DNA from: Campylobacterales bacterium
GTDB taxonomy: Bacteria > Campylobacterota > Campylobacteria > Campylobacterales > Sulfurimonadaceae
Direction of reading: 5' to 3'
DNA: 64,000 bases
Assembly (NCBI GenBank): GCA_026390135.1
Contig: JAPLGN010000022.1
Span: 62,001-126,000, forward strand
The translations under genes were made by a program, and so were the position numbers. Below the pieces are notes generated by a model. The model saw only the letters and a list, made by a program, of their open reading frames with translations. It was not told where the DNA came from and searched no databases. Below, one piece after another: positions 1 through 8,624 of this stretch; the first letter of the stretch is position 1; each line of letters starts with the position of its first letter.

Positions 1-2095
1 CGTGATAAATAATGACCTCATCAAAACCTTGTAAAAGTGCATCAGACAAAAATTTATCGGCTTTTTCACATGCTTCTTCGCCTCGTAATCCATGGAGATC
101 GAGTTTAAGACCGCTTTTTTGGTCAATCTGCGCGGTATGGGAAGGTTTGATTTTTTTAGGGAGATTACCGCTTGGCTTTAGATCTATGAGTTTGACACGT
201 AAGCGCATCCCCTCCACTTCGATCATCGCATCTTTAGCACCGATACTCACTATCGTCCCACGCTGCGCACGGTATTTTACCGCTTGACCTACTTCGTATT
301 TAATCGACTCAGGTTGTGCAATCTTAGGAGCGGCATTTTTAGGAATCAATGCGGTAGCTTTGTTTAACTGGCGATGAATGGCAGCCATATCCAGACCTCG
401 TGCGGCTTCTTTGGCTTCATTGATTGCCAAATCGTATTGGGCTCGTAAACGATTTTTTTCGCTGTCAAGTTCTTGGCGTAAAGTTTCACGTCCCTCTTTG
501 AGTAACCGTTCTTGCTCTTTTAAACTATCCAGTCTCTCATCAACTTCTTTATTTTTACGCTTTAGATTGCGTTCCATCTCACTTCCGCGCTCAATTAAGA
601 TATTGAGTTTTTCATGATTTTCACCGTAGACTTCTTTTGCTTTTGTGATGATGTTTGCATTGATTCCATACCGTAACGCCGTTTCAAACGCATAACTTTT
701 ACCGATTGTACCGTTTAAAAATTCATACGTCGGAACACGTCGCTCTTCATCATAGATGGCTGCTAGAAGCTCAACATCGTCTCTGTCTGCCATCAATGCG
801 GCGAGGCGTTTATGGTGCGTTGTAACGATGATTTTTTGTCCCCGCTTGATGAGTTCATCCAATACAACGGCAAAAAGTGCAGCTGCTTCATCGCTGTCGG
901 TTCCCAACTCTATCTCATCCACTCCGACCAAAGCATTTTTATGCTCAAAAAGATGGCTAAACTGCACCATCCGTCCCGCAAACGTCGAAATATCATTGCT
1001 CACACTTTGCGGGTCATCAATCACTGCTTCAAGGCGTTTAAAACTCCCTATACGCGATTTATGAGGATTAAGCTTCATCGGAATAAGATATTTTGCCATC
1101 ACACATGCACTGAGTATTGATTTGAGGAGCATCGTTTTCCCACCGGCATTGACTCCGGTAATCATGAGCAAATTCCCTCGAAACTCGACACTGATGGGCT
1201 TGGGTTTATGAAGGGCTGGATGGGCAAACTCATCCAAAACGATAGCATTATTATTTTGAGGCTTAACAATCGCGTAATTGTGCGCTCGGGCGAAAAGGAC
1301 ACGCGCTTGATAATGGTCAAACCGCTCAAATTCACGGTCGATAAATCCGATAAACGGCGTTAAGGGTGAAAGCTTTGTACTAAACTTTTTAGCATACGCA
1401 TACAATGCCGCATCACGCTCTTGATTAATGTATCGAAGCTGTTCTTTGGAGCGCAAGATGCTATCAGGGGCAACGTAGAAAAATCCCGCACCCGTACGTC
1501 CTATCACCGCACCTTTTAAGACATGATTAAATCCTCCGCGAACCAATAGACACTCTTCATCATTGATGTAATGGATTTGGGTATCAACGAGATAAGGGGA
1601 GAGTTTTTGGGTAAAGAAAAGACGTTTGATGGATTCTTGAATATCAGATTTAATGGCTTTTATCCGCTGCCCTAGTCGAAAAAGTTCTTCATCTTTAGAC
1701 TCAATAAAAAGTCCCGTTGTGTCAAAATAGTCATCAATTTCAGTAAACGCTTGCGGGATCTCAATCGTCCCCATCCACTCACCGATAAGTCCTGTGTAGT
1801 TGTTATTGTGCATTGTCCTAAAATAACGGACAACTTTAATAAGCTCAAAAATATCCTCAAACCGCAAAACACCCTGTTTTTTGAGATGGTTAATGTTCCC
1901 CTCAAACGGTACACTTTTAGGAGGAGCTTTAAACTCCAATACATCAAGTGCTTCAATAAAGCGAAAGTGACGCTCTTGATCCCCCTGAAGGGCGATATTT
2001 TGCGCTCGTGAAAAAAAGTGTTCTAAGGCTTTAAGATGAGGAAGAAGATCGAGTTTACCGAAAAGTTCTGTAAGATTAGCGGAGAGATTATTCAT
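1..2095 (-). CDS. mutS2: MutS2 family ATPase/endonuclease (3' end beyond window)
   Basis: This reads as MutS2, a MutS-family ATPase that in other bacteria acts on recombination intermediates or collided ribosomes rather than in mismatch repair. The start ATG at 2095 overlaps the stop of the upstream gene (ATGA). About 698 codons are present. A Walker A motif GVNAGGKT sits at about residues 314-321, followed by a DE Walker B (VGVDEIELGTD) and the TTHHKRLA switch. A long charged coiled coil follows at about residues 510-590. The C-terminal Smr nuclease domain begins near residue 665 with LDLHGLRGEEA and runs off the window, so the stop is not seen. It is the last visible gene of the dapC-murC operon. 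Confidence 0.95.
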   Translation of the reverse strand, partial: MNNLSANLTELFGKLDLLPHLKALEHFFSRAQNIALQGDQERHFRFIEALDVLEFKAPPKSVPFEGNINHLKKQGVLRFEDIFELIKVVRYFRTMHNNNYTGLIGEWMGTIEIPQAFTEIDDYFDTTGLFIESKDEELFRLGQRIKAIKSDIQESIKRLFFTQKLSPYLVDTQIHYINDEECLLVRGGFNHVLKGAVIGRTGAGFFYVAPDSILRSKEQLRYINQERDAALYAYAKKFSTKLSPLTPFIGFIDREFERFDHYQARVLFARAHNYAIVKPQNNNAIVLDEFAHPALHKPKPISVEFRGNLLMITGVNAGGKTMLLKSILSACVMAKYLIPMKLNPHKSRIGSFKRLEAVIDDPQSVSNDISTFAGRMVQFSHLFEHKNALVGVDEIELGTDSDEAAALFAVVLDELIKRGQKIIVTTHHKRLAALMADRDDVELLAAIYDEERRVPTYEFLNGTIGKSYAFETALRYGINANIITKAKEVYGENHEKLNILIERGSEMERNLKRKNKEVDERLDSLKEQERLLKEGRETLRQELDSEKNRLRAQYDLAINEAKEAARGLDMAAIHRQLNKATALIPKNAAPKIAQPESIKYEVGQAVKYRAQRGTIVSIGAKDAMIEVEGMRLRVKLIDLKPSGNLPKKIKPSHTAQIDQKSGLKLDLHGLRGEEACEKADKFLSDALLQGFDEVIIYH

Positions 2096-2421
2096 TCACA
2101 CTCGGATGCACTAAAAATCTGTTGAGGATAACTGGAATCTTTATTACCGATAAAACTTTGCGTGCCGACACTGTACGTAAACGTTTTATTATCTACTTTT
2201 ACATTATTACAGATTAGAGACTTTCCATTGGTAAATTTCAGTTCAATATCATTAACGTGCTTACGTTCTAAATCATTCATAATATTATAAAGAATTGCAT
2301 TGCCCACAATCATGGCAAGTATCAACGAAACAAACCCTTTTTGTCGAAGTGTCAATGCAGTAAAATAATGCATCCACATAAAAACGACAAGGACAATCCC
2401 AAACCAGACTAAATATCCCAT
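2092..2421 (-). CDS. Small membrane protein of unknown function
   Basis: I do not recognise this 109-residue protein. Two hydrophobic segments (about residues 3-22 and 28-46) make an N-terminal membrane hairpin, and the remaining 60 residues form a hydrophilic domain with no known motif. It lies between murC, which ends three bases upstream, and mutS2, whose start overlaps its stop by 4 bases, so it is translationally coupled to both. The position is consistent with an envelope role but does not prove one. Confidence 0.75.
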   Translation of the reverse strand: MGYLVWFGIVLVVFMWMHYFTALTLRQKGFVSLILAMIVGNAILYNIMNDLERKHVNDIELKFTNGKSLICNNVKVDNKTFTYSVGTQSFIGNKDSSYPQQIFSASECE

Positions 2422-2424
2422 AGC

Positions 2425-3735
2425 TTACTTAATCCCTCGTAACTGATAGGTTAAATCCCCTGCCCCAAATCCAACGATTAAATCTTTATCATATGTTTTG
2501 AGAACCTCATCACCAATGATAACTTGGATGGTATCTCCTTCACGGTGGAGCTTATCAGCAAGGATGAGATTATAACGTCCAAATTCTCCTGCAAAATCAA
2601 TCTCACGGTGCTCTTCGCTCGCTGCCCAAACCGGAAGGATGACGAGTTCATCCACTCCCTCAAAACACTCTACAAACGCTTGAAGATTATCGACGGTACG
2701 TGAATATTTATGAGGTTGCCAAATGGCGACAACTTTCTCAAATCCTTTTAGTTCAGCATAAATTTTGAGCGATTGCATGGTGGCTTTGATCTCGGTGGGA
2801 TGGTGGGCATAATCATCGACGATGACACGATCAGAGCCTTTGAAAATCACATCAAAACGTTTTTTAATCCCTCTGAAATTGAGTAAATGAACACGAATCG
2901 AAGCGATACTCATACTCTGAGCCGCCGCCATAATCGCTAACGCCGCATCCATCGCAATATGTTCCCCAAATCCCCACACTTCAAACTCGCCAAATCCTTT
3001 GAGCTGAAAACGGGTGTACGGTTCATCATCGATGAGGGTATACGTGATATTCGTAATGTCGGTACTAGGATAAAGGCGCAAGGCATCGCATGTCAACGTT
3101 GACATAAACGGATCTTCCGCATTGATAACCCGTACGCTTCCCATCTCGATAAAACGCGCATAGGCATGATGAAATTCATCGATGTTGTAGTTGTAGTACT
3201 CCATGTGCTCAGGCTCGGCATTAGTAACAATCGAACAGTATGGATTTGAATTTAAGAAACTTCCATCACTTTCATCCGCTTCAAAAAGCATTACATCGGT
3301 ACTTCCATCGAAACGGACATTCGAGCCAAAGCCTTTGGATTCCGCACCAATAATTGCACTTCCATCCATAATCGCCGCCAATATAGCCGTCGTCGTACTT
3401 TTACCATGAGCTCCGCATACGGCATACACTTTTTTCTCATTCAAAATCCGCAATAGTGCATCACGACGGTGTAATACATCAATCCCGCGACGTTTTGCCT
3501 CAACCACTTCTGAATTTGTCGGTTTGATAATTGCCGAGTGGATGACCAACTCACAATCTTCAGGAATATTGTGTGCATCATGACCGATAAATACCGTAAT
3601 CCCTCGCTTACGCAACAGCTCCGTTATATGCGTATCTTTCATGTCCGATCCGCTTACTTCGTGTCCGCTAAAACGCATGTACTTAGCTAATCCCGAAATA
3701 CCGATTCCGCCAATACCGATGAAGTGTATTTTCAT
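2425..3735 (-). CDS. murC: UDP-N-acetylmuramate--L-alanine ligase
   Basis: MurC adds L-alanine to UDP-MurNAc, the first amino acid of the peptidoglycan stem peptide, in the cytoplasm. The 436-residue protein starts with the Rossmann-like UDP-binding motif HFIGIGGIGISGLA, carries the ATP-binding loop CGAHGKSTTT at about residue 108, and has the Mur ligase central and C-terminal domains (EADESDGSFL, DDYAHHPTE, WQPHKYSRT). The length is a little short of the usual 450-490 but every domain is present. It follows the HEPN gene by 16 bases and precedes a small membrane gene. Confidence 0.97.
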   Translation of the reverse strand: MKIHFIGIGGIGISGLAKYMRFSGHEVSGSDMKDTHITELLRKRGITVFIGHDAHNIPEDCELVIHSAIIKPTNSEVVEAKRRGIDVLHRRDALLRILNEKKVYAVCGAHGKSTTTAILAAIMDGSAIIGAESKGFGSNVRFDGSTDVMLFEADESDGSFLNSNPYCSIVTNAEPEHMEYYNYNIDEFHHAYARFIEMGSVRVINAEDPFMSTLTCDALRLYPSTDITNITYTLIDDEPYTRFQLKGFGEFEVWGFGEHIAMDAALAIMAAAQSMSIASIRVHLLNFRGIKKRFDVIFKGSDRVIVDDYAHHPTEIKATMQSLKIYAELKGFEKVVAIWQPHKYSRTVDNLQAFVECFEGVDELVILPVWAASEEHREIDFAGEFGRYNLILADKLHREGDTIQVIIGDEVLKTYDKDLIVGFGAGDLTYQLRGIK

Positions 3736-3751
3736 ATTTTTCCCCTATTCT

Positions 3752-4165
3752 CTATAATTTTTTAATCTCACTGTTATCAATATTAAGTTTTTTGCAAATT
3801 GTATCCATTAACACAATAGTAAAGTCTAAAATAGCCTTTATCTCTTCTTTTGGAGGAAGTCTTTTGTGGGGGGATGGGTATCTTTGCTTTGTGTGATACG
3901 TTGTTGCTATTGCAAGCAACCCAATCTCATCTTCACTTAAATCCACCAACTCATCCAAAAGCTCATTGAGTTCAATAAGATTGTGTGTTTTTACAATAGG
4001 TACATTTTGGTAGGCTAAACACGATTTAAAAATTTTTTCCATACTTTGATGCAAAATATAGCCGATAGTATCCGTAAAATGTCCCGCTTCAAAAAGTATT
4101 TTTGCAGAATCCAAATCATGATACGATTTTTCTAGCCATTCTGTCGCATGTGTTTTATTAGCCAT
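3752..4165 (-). CDS. HEPN domain protein (putative toxin of an MNT/HEPN pair)
   Basis: This 137-residue, largely helical protein begins with the HEPN signature (WLEKSYHDLDSAK) and carries an R-x4-H motif at R95-H100 (RYPSPH), the proposed RNase active site of HEPN toxins. Its start overlaps the end of the nucleotidyltransferase gene by 8 bases. Such pairs are known as type VII-like toxin-antitoxin modules in which the nucleotidyltransferase modifies the HEPN protein. The tyrosine two residues after the His in MntA/HepT-type toxins is Arg here, so the mechanism could differ. Toxicity is inferred, not shown. Confidence 0.85.
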   Translation of the reverse strand: MANKTHATEWLEKSYHDLDSAKILFEAGHFTDTIGYILHQSMEKIFKSCLAYQNVPIVKTHNLIELNELLDELVDLSEDEIGLLAIATTYHTKQRYPSPHKRLPPKEEIKAILDFTIVLMDTICKKLNIDNSEIKKL

Positions 4166-4469
4166 ATAATACCTTGCCTTTTGCTAGGATGTCATGCTTA
4201 TAAAACGGGTCTTCTCTCCCCGCCAAAAACTGACTGCTCGCAGATAAAATATCAAAACCTATTGCATATTTCTTCATCAAATCTCTAAGTTTTACCAGTG
4301 CTTTTGCTTCAATATTATTATCTTCATCATCTTTGACTAAAAATAAATCAATATCACTATTTTCAGTCGGCGTACCGTACGCAAAAGAGCCAAAAAGGAT
4401 AATCTTATCAGGATTGAGCGATTTCAGACGTTCGACGATAAGCGGCTTTAATTCTGTAATATCAATCAT
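4158..4469 (-). CDS. Minimal nucleotidyltransferase (partner of HEPN protein)
   Basis: A 103-residue MNT-type nucleotidyltransferase. The polymerase-beta fold motif is clear: GSFAYG from about residue 27, followed by SDIDLF with the metal-binding acidic pair D39 and D41. In characterised pairs this protein is the antitoxin that adds AMP groups to the HEPN toxin. The ATG overlaps the stop of the upstream gene (ATGA), and the 3' end overlaps the HEPN start, so the two proteins are probably made in fixed ratio. It is embedded in an operon with cell-wall genes rather than having its own visible promoter. Confidence 0.87.
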   Translation of the reverse strand: MIDITELKPLIVERLKSLNPDKIILFGSFAYGTPTENSDIDLFLVKDDEDNNIEAKALVKLRDLMKKYAIGFDILSASSQFLAGREDPFYKHDILAKGKVLYG

Positions 4470-4927
4470 ACTATCTCTTTTTTAAAAAACCCAATATAAA
4501 ACTTCCCGCTCTCTTGTACCGCATTCATATCCACGTACTCTTCGATAAAATCATCAAACGGAATCTTCGCATCACATGCACTTCTGTGAATTTTCATCGC
4601 CTCATTAAAACTTTCATCTTCACTCAATCCGCCAATAACTTCAAACAACGCACTCGCATCCGTAGCCGATCCCGCACTGTAATGCTCAACGGCATACTCA
4701 TACAAAGCACGCAGTGTTGCGAAATCTTGCACTTCATTCATATCAAGACGTTCGAGATTTTCTAAAGTATTCGTCAATCTTTCCAAGGCTAAATCCAAAA
4801 TATTTGCATAATAGGCCATTAGCGTATCGTCATCAAACATCTCATGCGCCTGCGCTTCAAGAACATACAAGGATGCAATATCCCCTTCACTCTGGGCTTG
4901 ATGTATTTTTTCTTTAAGTTCGTTCAT
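4466..4927 (-). CDS. Conserved-looking acidic helical protein of unknown function
   Basis: I do not recognise this 153-residue protein. It has no signal peptide or membrane segment, is rich in Glu, Asp, Ala and Leu, and looks all-helical, with a conserved-style C-terminal patch (SGKFYIGFFKKE). The start overlaps the aminotransferase stop by 4 bases and the stop overlaps the MNT start by 4 bases, so it is translationally coupled on both sides. It is likely cytoplasmic. No function can be assigned from sequence alone. Confidence 0.75.
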   Translation of the reverse strand: MNELKEKIHQAQSEGDIASLYVLEAQAHEMFDDDTLMAYYANILDLALERLTNTLENLERLDMNEVQDFATLRALYEYAVEHYSAGSATDASALFEVIGGLSEDESFNEAMKIHRSACDAKIPFDDFIEEYVDMNAVQESGKFYIGFFKKEIV

Positions 4928-6060
4928 GACAGTGCCTCCTTTAGGCGATTAAGTGCTTCTATGATTTTGATGGTTTCTTCTACCAATGCAATACGGATAT
5001 AGCCGATTCCAGGGTTTTCACCCGCTTTATCTTCACGAGCCAAAAATTCTCCGGGAAGAACTTTGACATTGTAGTCACGGTAAAGACGCTGTGTAAATTC
5101 CAATGCATTATCGACTTTGAGCCAAACATAAAATGTTGCATCCGAAGTTTCAATGCCTAAAATCTCTTGCGCCGCTTTAAAGTTTTGTGCATAGACATCA
5201 CGCGCAACTTGAACGTGCTCATCATCTGCCCATGCCATTGCAGCCGCCGCTTGAAGAGGGAGCGGGGATGCACAACCGACATACGTGCGATATTGAGCAT
5301 ACCCTTTTAAAATATCCGCATCGCCTGCAATAAATCCGCTTCGCAATCCCGGAGCAGAAGAGCGTTTGGAAATTGAGTTAATAACGAGAACATTTTTAAA
5401 AGACGTATTTCCGACATGAGTTGATGCTTCGAGGAGCGATGGGACTTTCTGGGCTGTATAAATCTCACTATAACATTCATCGTTAATAAGAAGAAAATCG
5501 TGCTTTAATGCAAGTTTCACCCACGCACCTAATTCTTCAATCGATAATACAGAAGCCGTAGGATTATTAGGAAAATTCAAAATAACCAAATCACAAACGA
5601 CAAGATCATCTTCATTGACCACAGGTTTAAAGCCGTTTTCTTCTGTCAAATTGAGATGAATCACTTTAGCGCGTGATGCAATCGCCGAACCCTCATAAAT
5701 CTGATAAAACGGGTTGGTATATGCCATCACGGGCTCTTTTTTATCAAACAAATAATACTGTGGAAAATTAAAAAGCACTTCTCTAGTTCCAAATGAGCTG
5801 ATGAGTTCATTTGTTTTCAACTCCACGCCAAAACGACTCTTTACAAATGCTCTCATGGAGTCATTCAGATAGGCTTCACCCGCTGTTTTCGGATAACGGC
5901 GTAACTCTTCAGAGTGCATGGCTAGTGATTTTTGGATAAACGCAGGAGTATCAAATTGCGGTTCACCAATGGTAAGTGCAATAGGTGAATAGGCTGGATT
6001 TGGGATAATCCCGTCCAGCAAAGTGGTTAGTTTTTCAAAAGGGTACGGTTCAAAGTGCAA
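4924..6060 (-). CDS. dapC: PLP-dependent aminotransferase, probable N-succinyldiaminopimelate aminotransferase
   Basis: A class I/II aminotransferase of 378 residues. Fold-type I features are visible: the substrate/PLP motif FPNNPT at about residues 163-168, the cofactor Asp and Tyr of INDECYSE (192-199), and the Schiff-base lysine K232 in SISKRSS. The C-terminal arginine lies in GYIRIALV. Campylobacterota use this branch as DapC in the succinylase route to diaminopimelate and lysine; dapE is present later in the window (57463-58557). Substrate specificity is inferred from lineage and could instead be another amino acid. It heads the murC-mutS2 operon. Confidence 0.85.
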   Translation of the reverse strand: MHFEPYPFEKLTTLLDGIIPNPAYSPIALTIGEPQFDTPAFIQKSLAMHSEELRRYPKTAGEAYLNDSMRAFVKSRFGVELKTNELISSFGTREVLFNFPQYYLFDKKEPVMAYTNPFYQIYEGSAIASRAKVIHLNLTEENGFKPVVNEDDLVVCDLVILNFPNNPTASVLSIEELGAWVKLALKHDFLLINDECYSEIYTAQKVPSLLEASTHVGNTSFKNVLVINSISKRSSAPGLRSGFIAGDADILKGYAQYRTYVGCASPLPLQAAAAMAWADDEHVQVARDVYAQNFKAAQEILGIETSDATFYVWLKVDNALEFTQRLYRDYNVKVLPGEFLAREDKAGENPGIGYIRIALVEETIKIIEALNRLKEALS

Positions 6061-6107
6061 AGGACGGTCTTTGTAGTAAAATATAGTGCTATTATTATAG
6101 CGTTTTT

Positions 6108-6881
6108 TTACTTATCCTCTTTCCCGCTGCTGATGGATTCAAATCGTTTTAAATTATAGGCATCAATAATCATATAGCGCGGTTGAGTCATATTGCTAAG
6201 ACCTGCTTTTGCATTATGGTTATCAATCGAAAAAGCCATTTCATACCCCGCTTCTTTTGCCCTTACCAGAAGATCCTCATCATAAATCCCAAAAGGCCAT
6301 GCCAAATACTTGATAGGATGACCCATTTTTTTCTCTAAAGTTGCTTTAGATTTATAAAGCTGTGCATGAACTGATTTCTCATATTCCTCTTTAGATAGGC
6401 TCTTCTTCTCTCGTTTAAAATTCGGATGCCAATAGGTATGAGATTCCACATGAAATAATTTTGTCGCTTCCAGCTCACGTAATTGGTCCCACGTCATGGC
6501 GTACTTGGCATTCGAAATGGCACTTGGATAGATAAAAAGGGTTACAGGGACTTTGTATTTCTTAATAATCGGTGCCATATCGCTGTAAACACTTTTATGA
6601 CCATCATCCGCCGTAATAACAATGGACTTGGCCGGAATCGATTTAATTTCCCCTTTAATGTATTTAGCCGCTGTATCGAGAGAGATAACTGTATAGCCAT
6701 TGCTCATAAGCCACGCAAGTTGTTCTCCAAATGCTTTGGTCTTAATCGTCATAGAATCTTTAACCTCTTCCCCGCACCGGTGATAACATAAAACAGGGAT
6801 ACTCTTATCCGCTGCAAATGCAGTAGTAAAAAACAATGCCCATAAAAAGGCTACTCGAATAATTGAAGTAGGGAATGTCAT
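6108..6881 (-). CDS. Secreted polysaccharide deacetylase family protein
   Basis: A NodB-homology deacetylase of 257 residues. A signal peptide is visible at residues 1-23 (hydrophobic stretch ending in FAADK), so the enzyme should act in the periplasm or at the surface. Metal-binding motif 1 appears as TADDGHKS (the usual TFDDG with Phe replaced by Ala) and motif 2 as HTYWHP. A third conserved element, LAWPFGIYDE, follows. The substrate could be peptidoglycan, poly-N-acetylglucosamine or another acetylated glycan; no neighbour decides this. It stands alone, 47 bases before dapC on the same strand. Confidence 0.9.
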   Translation of the reverse strand: MTFPTSIIRVAFLWALFFTTAFAADKSIPVLCYHRCGEEVKDSMTIKTKAFGEQLAWLMSNGYTVISLDTAAKYIKGEIKSIPAKSIVITADDGHKSVYSDMAPIIKKYKVPVTLFIYPSAISNAKYAMTWDQLRELEATKLFHVESHTYWHPNFKREKKSLSKEEYEKSVHAQLYKSKATLEKKMGHPIKYLAWPFGIYDEDLLVRAKEAGYEMAFSIDNHNAKAGLSNMTQPRYMIIDAYNLKRFESISSGKEDK

Positions 6882-6994
6882 TAAATCATCTCATTTTGTA
6901 TAGAATATAAATGTGATTATATCCGAAATAAAATTCCATAAACGCCCATAATTAGGGCTTTTAAAAAAAACTTTGTATATTTTTATCAAAATGC

Positions 6995-7025
6995 TTGACA
7001 AAGGTGGGGGTGAAAGTGGTATACT
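6995..7025 (+). promoter_or_regulatory. Strong sigma70-type promoter of the Ala-rich lipoprotein gene
   Basis: A perfect -35 TTGACA (6995-7000) and -10 TATACT (7020-7025) are separated by 19 bases; the TGG just before the -10 makes an extended -10 that can compensate for the long spacer. It lies 27 bases before the ATG at 7053, with ribosome binding site AAGGAG. Confidence 0.75.
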
Positions 7026-7052
7026 TCCGCCATATTTCTTAAGGAGTCTTAC

Positions 7053-7280
7053 ATGATGAAAATCGTTTCTGCTATGCTTTTAGCTGCTATGTTTATCGGA
7101 TGCAGCGAATCTGCAAAAACTGAAGCTGCACCTGCTGCAACTGAGGAAGTAGCACCTGCTGCTGAAGCTGCAACTGATGCTGCTGCAACTGCAACTGATG
7201 CTGCTGCTGTAGCAACTGATGCTGCTGCTAATTCTGCTGCTGCTGCAACTGATTCTGCTGCTGCTGCAACAGCTAAATAA
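7053..7280 (+). CDS. Alanine/threonine/aspartate-repeat lipoprotein
   Basis: A 75-residue lipoprotein. The signal peptide ends in the lipobox FIGC (Cys at residue 17), so the mature protein would be an 59-residue lipid-anchored chain. The rest is low-complexity: Ala-rich blocks spaced by Thr-Asp pairs (AATDAAA units) encoded by GCT/GCA/ACT/GAT triplets. It resembles abundant small Ala-rich lipoproteins only in style; I cannot assign a function. It is monocistronic: it has its own strong promoter and a tetraloop terminator right after the stop, which suggests high expression. Confidence 0.85.
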   Translation: MMKIVSAMLLAAMFIGCSESAKTEAAPAATEEVAPAAEAATDAAATATDAAAVATDAAANSAAAATDSAAAATAK

Positions 7281-7303
7281 GTTTAACGCAAGTTATAACT
7301 TAG

Positions 7304-7337
7304 TTTCGTGCTTCGGCACGAAATGCTCTTCTTTTTT
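7304..7337 (+). terminator. Rho-independent terminator after the Ala-rich lipoprotein
   Basis: An 8-bp perfect stem (TTTCGTGC/GCACGAAA) closed by a stable TTCG tetraloop occupies 7304-7323, followed by a T-rich tract (CTCTTCTTTTTT). It starts 24 bases after the stop codon. Confidence 0.85.
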
Positions 7338-7402
7338 CCCTCTTTAACTTCAAATCAAACTAAACTTTACTAAAATGTCCTAAAATATTTAGGAGAACGC
7401 AT

Positions 7403-7852
7403 ATGAAATTACTTCTTCCAGTGGTATGTTCCATTCTATTAATCGGATGTGGCAATTCAACCAAAAATTCTACATCTGATACACAACAAGTATCTCAACC
7501 TCAAACAGCCGAAGCCCCTGCAATATCTGAAAAAACCACTACTGCTTCTATTCCAGCAAGCGAAATAAAACCAACACAAGAAACGGTTGCAGTTTCAAGC
7601 ACTTCAGAGACAGATGGCGGAGCCCTATTCTCTCAAAAATGCGCTGCGTGTCATGGTAATAAAGCTGAAAAATCAGCGCTAGGGAAATCTCAAATCATTG
7701 CTGATTTTACAGAGAAGCAAATTAAAGATGCCCTCCAAGGCTATCAAGCTGGTTCATATGGAAAAGAGATGAAAGGATTAATGCAAGGACAAGTAAAATT
7801 GCTTACACCAGAGCAAATTAATGCATTGGCAAAACACATCCCAACATTATAG
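7403..7852 (+). CDS. Cytochrome c family lipoprotein
   Basis: A 149-residue lipoprotein c-type cytochrome. The lipobox is LIGC (Cys at residue 16), followed by a roughly 55-residue Ser/Thr/Pro/Gln-rich linker and then a single cytochrome c domain with the heme-binding motif CAACH near residue 80 and a likely axial Met in KEMKGLM. It should be tethered to a membrane on the periplasmic side as a small electron carrier. It has its own ribosome binding site (AGGAGA). Redox partner unknown; no oxidase or reductase genes are adjacent. Confidence 0.9.
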   Translation: MKLLLPVVCSILLIGCGNSTKNSTSDTQQVSQPQTAEAPAISEKTTTASIPASEIKPTQETVAVSSTSETDGGALFSQKCAACHGNKAEKSALGKSQIIADFTEKQIKDALQGYQAGSYGKEMKGLMQGQVKLLTPEQINALAKHIPTL

Positions 7853-7916
7853 AGTTGAAAAGTCAGGAAATAATTCTTGCGACTATATTAGAAAACTTGA
7901 TTCATTTACTCGAAAA

Positions 7917-8594
7917 TTATCTTTCACGTTTAGGTAATGCAAACTTTTGCGTTACCAACTCTCCTTCATCATTAAAAAATAAATAATAAAGCTTATCTTT
8001 TTGTACATTCAAGCCAGCCAAATAGCGTAATGCTAAATTGGCTTGTAAAGATGCAATATGCATCACAATCGGAGCAGCGATTCCAGCAGGTGTCTTTTGT
8101 GTAATCTTAAACAGCTCTGTAAACGATGCTTCCTCAAAAAAACATACTTGGCCATTAAATGCCTCTACTGATCCATATACCCACGGTAATCTTTTAGATA
8201 TAGCATAAGTATTAATCGCTCCGCGAGAAGGAAGATTATCGGTTCCATCAATAATCAAATCAACCTCAATATTTTTTTTTGTAAATTCATCAAAAGTACA
8301 AACATGGGCGATAGCTTTGACATAGGGGCAACGTGATTCAATCAATTGAGCACATACTTCTGATTTAAATTTACCCTCATCACCACTCTTAAAAGCAATT
8401 TGACGATGAATATTATGGTGACTGACCGTATCAAAATCAATCATATGTATCTCGCCAATCCCAGATGCTCCCAATGCAAAGGCAAGTGATGAACCAAGCC
8501 CACCACTTCCAATTATCGCAATTCGTTTTGATTGAAGGGAAAGCTGTGTCTCCTCACCCCACAATTGTACTTGTCGATGAAAATAATGCATCAT
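7917..8594 (-). CDS. ThiF/MoeB/HesA family adenylyltransferase (E1-like)
   Basis: An E1-like enzyme of 225 residues, the family that adenylates the C-terminal glycine of ThiS, MoaD or related sulfur carriers. The nucleotide loop GSGGLGSS, the arginine-containing HRQ motifs, the MIDFD ribose site, and GTDNLPSR are all present. It lacks the paired CxxC zinc motifs found in many MoeB/ThiF proteins, and no thiS or moaD lies next to it. I chose the ATG at 8594 because an AAGGAA ribosome site lies 9 bases upstream; a GTG at 8603 is too close to it. It is the last gene of the metY operon, 30 bases after the sensor kinase. Confidence 0.87.
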   Translation of the reverse strand: MMHYFHRQVQLWGEETQLSLQSKRIAIIGSGGLGSSLAFALGASGIGEIHMIDFDTVSHHNIHRQIAFKSGDEGKFKSEVCAQLIESRCPYVKAIAHVCTFDEFTKKNIEVDLIIDGTDNLPSRGAINTYAISKRLPWVYGSVEAFNGQVCFFEEASFTELFKITQKTPAGIAAPIVMHIASLQANLALRYLAGLNVQKDKLYYLFFNDEGELVTQKFALPKRER

Positions 8595-8624
8595 AATAAT
8601 CACTTCCTTTTAATGTAATTTTAT

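Noticed and set aside
1672-2011. Open frames on both strands within 1672-2011
   Set aside because: They are alternative readings of mutS2, which is open through the whole region and carries family motifs.
7304-7330. A sigma54 promoter (GGCAC...TGC) after the Ala-rich lipoprotein
   Set aside because: The GG and GC are not the required 10 bases apart; the sequence is explained by the terminator hairpin.
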